From assembly GCF_013348745.1 (NCBI RefSeq), contig NZ_CP054666.1:434001-498000 (forward strand): a stretch of DNA of 64,000 bases, read 5' to 3'. How positions within the stretch are numbered: position 1 is the stretch's first letter; each line of letters begins with the position of its first letter. The notes beneath the pieces were generated by a model, which saw only the letters and a program-made list of their open reading frames with translations, did not search any database and was not told the origin of the DNA. Shown here piece by piece: positions 57,511 through 64,000 of this stretch. A program made the translations under genes and the position numbers. The DNA comes from Mycoplasma sp. OR1901. GTDB taxonomy: Bacteria > Bacillota_I > Bacilli_A > Mycoplasmatales > Metamycoplasmataceae.

Positions 57511-60426
57511 TTATGTGTTTTGGTAATTTTTAACTTTTTCTATTATTTCGTCCATTTGGCTTAATATTAAATTTAAATCTTCAATATTTGAGTTTTTGTA
57601 TTTAGAATCAAATGATTTTCATAATTGGTCAAATTTGGTTCTAAATTCAAGAGGTCGATAATTTTTATTTTCTTGATAGTTTTCTTGATAAATATAAGTT
57701 CCAACTTCTAAACGTTTTAACAATGCACTTTTGTATAAATCAAACTTGTTTATAGGTGTTTTAGTTGAATTTTCAATCTCTATAACAAATTTATTTCAAC
57801 CTAAAATTGCTTGATGTTTTTTAGTTCTGTTTTTGATAATAAATAATTTGTTTTCATATGAATAAATATCATATTCTTGATTTTTATCAGTTATTGTTTG
57901 ATTGAAGGTTTCAGTTAAATCTTTTACTTCACCATCGTTTAAATTTATCATATATAATTTGTGCTCATTTTTGCTTCTTAGATACTTATATACAAATGCT
58001 TTTTGTCCATTTACGAACACTTTCGGAGTAGATTCTAATTGATCGGGTTCAAAAATATTAGATGGTATTTTTTGGAGCAATAACCTTTCATTCTCATCTA
58101 AATTATTATGATCTTTTGATAATAATTTTATACTATCTTTATTATGAAATTCAGCACTAAAAAGACCTATTTTAGTATCTTCTAAATACTGACTACCATC
58201 ATTAGTTAAGTAAGCACCAAAGAAATATCATTTATTCTTAAATCAGAAATAATTACTCTGTTTATGTATTTTTTCATTACTTGTTTGTTTTATTTCGGTA
58301 TCTCATAAAATTGTTTTATCACCATAATCTTGTTGTGAAATTTCATTATTATAGAATAAATCATCTAAAGGTAATTGGTGTCAAATTTTATAACCTGCAT
58401 AACTTAATTTATTTCATGAATTTTCATAATAAGCACTATCTAATTTGATTTTTAATAGGTATCCATGTCAAAACTTAACATTTAGAGTTCCAGAAGGTAG
58501 CTGATCACTTGTCATTGATTCACTATCTATAAATAAGGTGTCTAAATAATATCATTTAGGCTCAGAGTCTTGTTTAGTTTTTGTTTTGACTCATATAAAT
58601 TGATGTGCGTTATTGTTAGATATTTTAGGGAATGACTGAATACCTAAAATATTTAACATTAGCGAACCAAGTCATGCATATTGTTGACAAACTGCCAAGA
58701 AATCTCTTCGCATAGTTTCTGATAATTGGTAATAAACAGCATCATCGTAAAATGATAATTTTTGTGCTACATAGTGAGCAATGACAAATATTTTTTCTTG
58801 TTCATCCATATTTTCGTCAATTAAAGCAAGTCCATCTTTAACAAAATTAAGCAATCTTGATTTAATATCGTTATCGTTTAAAATATCCATATCTATTTGA
58901 GATTTAGATTTTGTTATACTTAAAAGTTTGATAAATTCATCATCTATTCTTTGTGTTTGTTCGTTAAAGAATTTATTTTCGGTTGAAACACTTGCAGGAA
59001 AACCACCAAAGTGAGCATATGCGTGGTCAATTCAATCTTCTTTGGCTCATTTTAGAAGTGCTTTAGCCATGTTTCTTGAGTCAAAATTAAAATTAACTAA
59101 ACTTAAGGTATTAAAATCAAAATTATCAATAAACTTGGTAAATAAATCTTTTAATTCGTTAATTTCGGCATCTTTATCACCTAATTGTGAGGTTCTTTGT
59201 TCAATAAATTGCTTTTCTCTTTTTAGATCATCTAATTCAAAAATATTATTTATATTATCAGAGTCATTTGGGTAAACCTTTTTAATTAACTCGTATTCAC
59301 CGTTATATTTATCATCCTTATTAGCATTACGATCAATAATAGTATCACTTTGAGTTTTTGCTTCATAAATTGTAGAAATATCATCGCCAACATAATTGGT
59401 TAATGCTATGATTTTTTCATAATTTGGTTTATTTATACTAAAAGTAACGTTGTTTTCTTTGTCTAAAATAAAAATTACTGGTGTTACACTTGTGTGTCTT
59501 GTTAATCTATTTCAATAATAATTATCAGGGAAATAAACTTCAAATTGATCTGTATTTGTACCATTTAATACAGAAAAATTAATTATATTTCATTCTTGGT
59601 GTTTTTGTAATTTTTGGGCTAAATCAATATACTTTTGGTCATTTACAAACCCAAAAGTAACTACACTTATTTTATCTTTATTCACAAAGTTTTTAAAAGT
59701 TTTAGAGTTACCATTTTTATCTCTGAATAAAAATTCACTAGTATTTATTGCGTATGTTTTTGAAGATAAATTTCTATCTATATCTTTAATAGATTTATTA
59801 GATTTAATAATCTTATTTAATCTTTGTTCTAATGTTTGTAAAATGTTTTTAGATTCTTTAAGGTCTTCAAATTCATTGATATAGTTTTCTTCTAGAGCAT
59901 CTAATTCATAATTTTGAGTATTATCAGAATTAGAATTGATGCTTTCATTTGGTTCTTTATTTTCCTTGTTTAAATTTTCTTTTTGACCTTCGTCGTTGTT
60001 GTTTTCGTCTAAATTATTTGTTTCATTTTGTGAATTATTTATATTATTATCATTTGTATTGTTTGGTGTTGTATTTTCACTTTGTGTTACATCGCTTTTT
60101 TGTTTTGAGTCATCTAAGTTTTCATTGTTTTTTAAAACATTATTATCCGGAATATCTTGTTTTATAATATCATTGTTTTTATCTAGTTTATCTAAAATTA
60201 AATTATCTTTTTCTTCCTGTGACGAATTGTTTCTAGATTCATTTTGATCATTTTTATTTATATTAATTTGATTTGAGTGTTGACTCTCCAATCCTTTTGG
60301 TTCACTTGAAATATTTAGTTGATTTTGCTTATTATCTTGTTCATTATTATTAGAACAAGATATAACACTTGTTAGTGGTATGAAACTAAGTGTTGATCCT
60401 ATTATTAATGGTTTTATTTTTCTCAT
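57511..60426 (-). CDS. Lipoprotein with transglutaminase-like core
   Basis: A 971-aa lipoprotein (lipobox VISC, Cys24) with an Asn/Gln/Asp/Glu-rich spacer (about 25-190), a helical middle part, and a transglutaminase-like thiol core: Cys580 in FLAVCQQYAWLG, a His in NNNAHQFIWV and an Asp in WYYLDTLF, in the order and spacing usual for that fold. Such domains act as proteases, amidases or protein cross-linkers; surface members in bacteria often handle host or peptidoglycan-like substrates, and mycoplasmas have no wall. C-terminal residues about 700-971 are beta-rich with Trp/Tyr repeats (EHKLYMINLNDGEVKDL), possibly binding modules. The three minus-strand lipoprotein genes at 57.5-63.4 kb are separated by gaps, so they need not be one operon. 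Confidence 0.7.
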
Positions 60427-60589
60427 ATTAAGCCTTTATATGTAAATTATTTATTGACCAATTATAGCACAACTATTTCTATATTAAATAAAAAAACCAA
60501 AGCATTGATCCGATGGTTGTTTAATGTCTAATTTCTAAACTAAAAACTATAAATGGTAGATAAATAATTCTTTTTTAATAAAAATAAAT

Positions 60590-61936
60590 TTAATTATTAT
60601 TTCAATTTTTACCTTCTTTGACACTATTAAAATCATTTTCACTCATGTTAGAAGGGAGTGTTGAATTTTCAAACGAAATATTATTTGAATCTGAGAAAGC
60701 ACTTTCACCTATTTCAATTACTTTAGGAATATTAATACTTAATAAAGATCTGTTACTTGCAAATGCAAAATTACCAATATGAGTTACGTTAGGCATTTTA
60801 ATTCTTGTTATTGATCTGTTCACTTCAAAAGCGGAGTCGGCAATTATAGTAATACTATCAGGTATTATGATGTAACCTTTTGCTTCAAAGCCATTTAAAA
60901 TGATATTATCATTCAAAATGGCTAATTTATTTTCGTTTGAGTTTATTAAACTTTGTAAAAAACTTGTACCTCCAAAAGCGTATGAACCCACTTTTGTTAA
61001 ATTTGGCATTTTGACATTATTTAATTTCATATTATTTGAAAAAGAATAATCTCCGATAGCGGTTACTTTAGGTGCATCTACAGTTACTAAAGCAGTTCTG
61101 TGAAATCCATTTGTGCCTATTTTAATTACGTTTGGAATACTAATTTTAGAAAGTGCATGTGCACCCTTAAACGCATCATTTCCAACTTCTATAACGCTAG
61201 GCATTTGAATACTTTTTAATGCATAATTATTAATAAAAGCACGTTCAGCAATTTTAGTTATAGTATTAGGTAAAATGATTTCGCCCCTTGCGTATTTACC
61301 ATTCACTAGTATATTATTTATAATAGCTAATTTATTTTCGCTATAATTAATCAAACTATTAATAAATATTGTATTATCAAATGAACCTAAACCAATTTGA
61401 TTTAATTTTGGTAAATCAAGTGTTTCTAATGAAACATCATTTGCAAATGCTAAGTCACCAATTTTTGTAACTAGCGGAATGTTAACATCTACTAAAGCAC
61501 TATTATCTTTAAATGATTCATTACAAATTTCAATTGCTTTAGGTAAAATAATGCTTTTTAAGGTTTTGCTACCTTTAAATGCAGAATCAATAATTTTAAC
61601 AATGTTAGGCATGTTTAAATTAACTATTTCTAAATTAGATGGTATTAATAAGTTATCTTCAAGCGTTCATTTAATCGAATTATTAATTAATTTGATTAAC
61701 GAATAACCTTTTTCGCTCTTAATAAGTGAACCGTTATTTATGTAATTTTGAATATTATCTTTATCGATTATTAAATACTCTATTCCGTTTTCGATTTCTT
61801 TTTTATCCTTAATTTCGTTTACTTTTTCATTTTCTTCTTTTACTCCTTTTGGCTCATTATTAGAACAAGTCACTGTGCTTAGCATTGTAAAAGGTAATAA
61901 TGCACCAACTAAAATTATTCATTTATTTTTTATCAT
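60590..61936 (-). CDS. BspA-type leucine-rich repeat lipoprotein
   Basis: A 448-aa lipoprotein (lipobox VTC, Cys24). After a short Lys/Glu spacer, residues about 100-440 are LRR_5-type repeats of about 23 residues with consensus I..AF.....L..I.MP.V..IG..AF, for example IGDLAFANDVSLETLDLPKL and VGNDAFKGAHALSKISIPNV. Two longer units (NKLAIINNILVNGKYARGEI and NKLAILNDNIILNGFEAKGYI, with IILPNTIT / IIPDSIT) show an internal duplication of about 135 residues. BspA-like proteins of oral bacteria and Trichomonas bind host matrix proteins, so adhesion is a fair guess. The last four residues (WNNN) come after a TGA read as Trp. Confidence 0.8.
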
Positions 61937-62330
61937 ATAACCGCCTTAAAAATGTTGTTAGGTTCATTATACATGTTTATGAGTTGTTTTTTTAAGTAAA
62001 AAATAACAATAAAAGGATTTTTATAAAAAAGTTCAGAAATAGTACTGTTTGTAGTGAATCCCAAAGTTATACCAAAAACAAACGAATAAAATATTTTAAA
62101 TTTAAAACGAAATAAACAAAATAATTCAGTTTTATATCAATAAAAAAGAACTTACTAAGAATTTAAATCTTAAACAAAAAAAGATTAGATAACTTTAAGA
62201 AACTAGATTGTCTAGTTATTTATAAGGAGATAAAATATTGACAAAAAACTCATATCAATAAAATCAATATGAGTTTTATATTATTTAGATTATTTTTATA
62301 TACAAATATTTCTTCTATAATCTTTTCTTA
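61937..62330. other. AT-rich gap with bidirectional hairpin
   Basis: About 390 bases with no supportable gene. At 62245-62277, AAAACTCATAT and ATATGAGTTTT form an 11-bp stem with T runs on both strands, ending the 350-aa lipoprotein gene. A ribosome-site-like AAGGAG at 62223 leads only to a seven-codon frame, perhaps a gene remnant. Confidence 0.5.
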
Positions 62331-63383
62331 TTATTTAATATCTATTTTTTTGTATTCTTCTTCTAAAGTACTTTTAGCATCTTTAAATAATTTTGATGAA
62401 TCTTTATAATTGTAAGTAGTTAATAATTCTACAACTTTAGTTTCTACTTCTTGATATTTCAATGTTGCAGATTTTATAAATTCTCTTGCTTTTGGAAGTT
62501 CGATATTTTCTTTAGCTTTTTCTATTAAGTCTCTCAAAGTACTTGCAAATAGGTTGTTACTTTGTGAAAATTCTTCGTAATCTTTATCTCTTTTATTCTT
62601 AGCTTCTTCAAATTGTTTAAATTTAACTAAAGAATTATTAATTAATTCAATTAATTTAATTAAGTAATTATCGTCTGGAAACCTAGATTCTGAAGATTCA
62701 AGTTCAATTAAATGATTAATTAGATGTTCCTTTAAAATGTCAGAATATGACTTAGCCCCGCTTTTTGATTCAATTAATTCATTCGCTTGTTTCGCGAATT
62801 TTAATTTAATTTCCTTTAGAATTGTTTTTAATTCATCTTTTTTCATGTTTAATCCATTTTCTAAAGCAACAATTGCAGCTAAAACTTTGTCATAGCTCAT
62901 GTTTTCTATATTTTGTGATTTGATTAATTTGTCAATTGTTGTATTAACTTCTTCGTATGTTTTTGTGCTTAATTCAAATTTTGTTTTTAATTCTTCAAAA
63001 TTTGATAAGTCATCAGTTACTTTAAGCGAATTTAACTTTCTAACTGATTCATTGAATAATTCTGTAGCTAGTTGAATTGCTGAGCCTTTTATTATTTCAG
63101 CAATTTTAGCATCTTTATTAGAAATTGTATTATTTAAATTGCTAATTTCTGTGTTTTTACTTTCGATTGTTGTTTGCAAAACCTTTAGTTTAACGTTTTG
63201 TTCATTTAATTGTTTTTCTAATTCTGATTTCTGATTTTGTAATTTAACTAATGCTTCGCTTTCATTTTTTGATGCATTTTCAATATTTGAATTAGATTTT
63301 TGTTCATTTGTTGAACAAGATATTACCAATGATGGGGTTGCTATTAATGAACCTAATGGTAATAAAAATTTCATTTTTTTCAT
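62331..63383 (-). CDS. Coiled-coil lipoprotein
   Basis: A 350-aa lipoprotein (lipobox VISC, Cys23). Residues about 45-95 form a strongly heptad-like coiled coil (KLQNQKSELEKQLNEQ, then TEISNLNNTISNKDAKI). The rest is helical, Glu/Lys/Leu rich, and without membrane helices or a catalytic motif. I do not recognise a family. It could be a spacer-type surface antigen. The start is supported by the lipoprotein signal and by AAAAGGGAAA upstream. Confidence 0.75.
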   Translation of the reverse strand: MKKMKFLLPLGSLIATPSLVISCSTNEQKSNSNIENASKNESEALVKLQNQKSELEKQLNEQNVKLKVLQTTIESKNTEISNLNNTISNKDAKIAEIIKGSAIQLATELFNESVRKLNSLKVTDDLSNFEELKTKFELSTKTYEEVNTTIDKLIKSQNIENMSYDKVLAAIVALENGLNMKKDELKTILKEIKLKFAKQANELIESKSGAKSYSDILKEHLINHLIELESSESRFPDDNYLIKLIELINNSLVKFKQFEEAKNKRDKDYEEFSQSNNLFASTLRDLIEKAKENIELPKAREFIKSATLKYQEVETKVVELLTTYNYKDSSKLFKDAKSTLEEEYKKIDIK

Positions 63384-63688
63384 TCTTTTTCCCTTTTCAT
63401 TATTTTAGTTGTGGAATTTTATTGTTATGATATATAATAAAATATTTATCTATAACATCGCAAAATTCTCTTAATGAATAAATTTATTCGCCAAATATTC
63501 TATCAAAAATTTAAAAAAGCAAAATTTTTTTAAGGATACAAAACATAGAAATATGAACAATCAGTACGAAATAAAAATAACTAGAATTTATATTTCAAAA
63601 AAGAAATAGAAATTCTAATGATTTAAATTTTTGGGAAATAATAGAAATGGATATTTGTGAATATTATTAAATTAATAAACAACAATTT
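63384..63688. other. AT-rich region upstream of the coiled-coil lipoprotein
   Basis: About 300 bases with no gene seen. The first part must contain the minus-strand promoter (ATTATATATCATAA around 63427-63441). The rest may be the more decayed 5' half of the transposase remnant: MNNQYEIKITRIYISKKK can be read from 63553 before a stop. Confidence 0.35.
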
Positions 63689-64000
63689 CATATACATACA
63701 ACAGTTGATGCTTTGACTTCTTTATTCTTTGCATTACATGCTGCAAAATAATAAATTAACACTGCCCATATAACATTAATCAAAAATATTCTTAACAGAT
63801 AAGAAAAATCGCAATATATTTAGACTAACAAAAGAAGAATATTTTAATCGACTGATTTTACAGATTCTCCCTTAAAAAGAGCATTAAACGCAAAAGGAAT
63901 AGAGTTAGTTTCTAGTAGTATTTCCATTTTAAAACTACATGTCGAGATAAATAATTACTCTCTTCAAGGATTCTTCCCATTACATATGCATTTAAAAAAA
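63689..64000 (+). pseudogene. Decayed transposase remnant (ISNCY/IS1202-like), running off the window
   Basis: Short fragments with frame changes and stops can be read in order. HIHTTVDALTSLFFALHAAK (63689-63748) resembles the LHLAVDDATG strand of DDE transposases, and after shifts and stops the stretch at 63848-64000 reads TDFTDSPLKRALNAKGIELV and then further residues to the edge. That second part resembles the FKRACEQLGIE...RVER segment of ISNCY/IS1202-type transposases. The catalytic residues are not intact. Family assignment is from memory and uncertain; decay is clear because TAA codons interrupt every frame. Confidence 0.5.

Overview
The window is AT-rich DNA from a mycoplasma. Many long reading frames make sense only if TGA is read as tryptophan (genetic code 4). 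Most surface proteins start with a lipoprotein signal ending in a (V/I/A)(S/A)C lipobox. Gene content (an F1-like ATPase cluster outside the normal F1F0 type, an M42 peptidase, KtrAB, a mraZ-rsmH cell-division cluster, a DUF31/MIP-type protease) points to the Hominis group (Mycoplasma/Mycoplasmopsis). I cannot name the species.

Layout. 1-4.2 kb: end of an F1-like (X0-type) ATPase operon with a membrane protein, an alpha-like and a beta-like subunit. 4.3-4.5 kb: a 41-aa orphan protein with its own promoter and terminator. 4.7-18.1 kb: a three-gene surface operon with a GH84 hexosaminidase, a 2044-aa BgaA-like GH2 beta-galactosidase lipoprotein and a Pro/Thr/Gly-rich lipoprotein. 18.2-28.2 kb (minus): one 3345-aa lipoprotein with an SGNH/GDSL hydrolase head and about 2950 residues of helical repeats. 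28.6-30.7 kb: a lipoprotein with a 23/25-aa tandem repeat. 30.8-34.7 kb: M42 aminopeptidase, UPF0154 protein, KtrB and KtrA. 34.9-38.5 kb: mraZ, rsmH, then strongly degenerate FtsA-like and FtsZ-like genes. 38.7-40.5 kb: a lipoprotein that resembles a GT80-type sialyltransferase. 40.7-41.5 kb: smpB and the tmRNA gene. 41.5-42.1 kb: a gene-free stretch holding a promoter-terminator unit that may be a small RNA. 42.2-46.3 kb: a MIP-type (DUF31) protease lipoprotein. 46.4-51.7 kb (minus): a second GH84 enzyme of the hyaluronidase type. 51.9-53.9 kb (minus): ligA. 54.0-55.0 kb (minus): a lipoprotein. 55.0-55.9 kb: no gene seen. 55.9-57.4 kb: gpmI. 57.5-63.4 kb (minus): lipoproteins with a transglutaminase-like core, BspA-type leucine-rich repeats and a coiled coil. 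63.7-64.0 kb: a decayed transposase running off the end.

Together the accessory genes look like a surface programme for using and evading the host. Two GH84 enzymes and a GH2 beta-galactosidase could trim hyaluronan or N-/O-glycans. A lipase-like giant, a MIP-type protease, a transglutaminase-like protein and a possible sialyltransferase could act on host lipids, antibodies and glycans. These are interleaved with ordinary housekeeping genes. The most unusual observations are the FtsA/FtsZ homologues that lack recognisable nucleotide-binding loops, the secreted GT80-like lipoprotein, and the candidate RNA next to the tmRNA gene.
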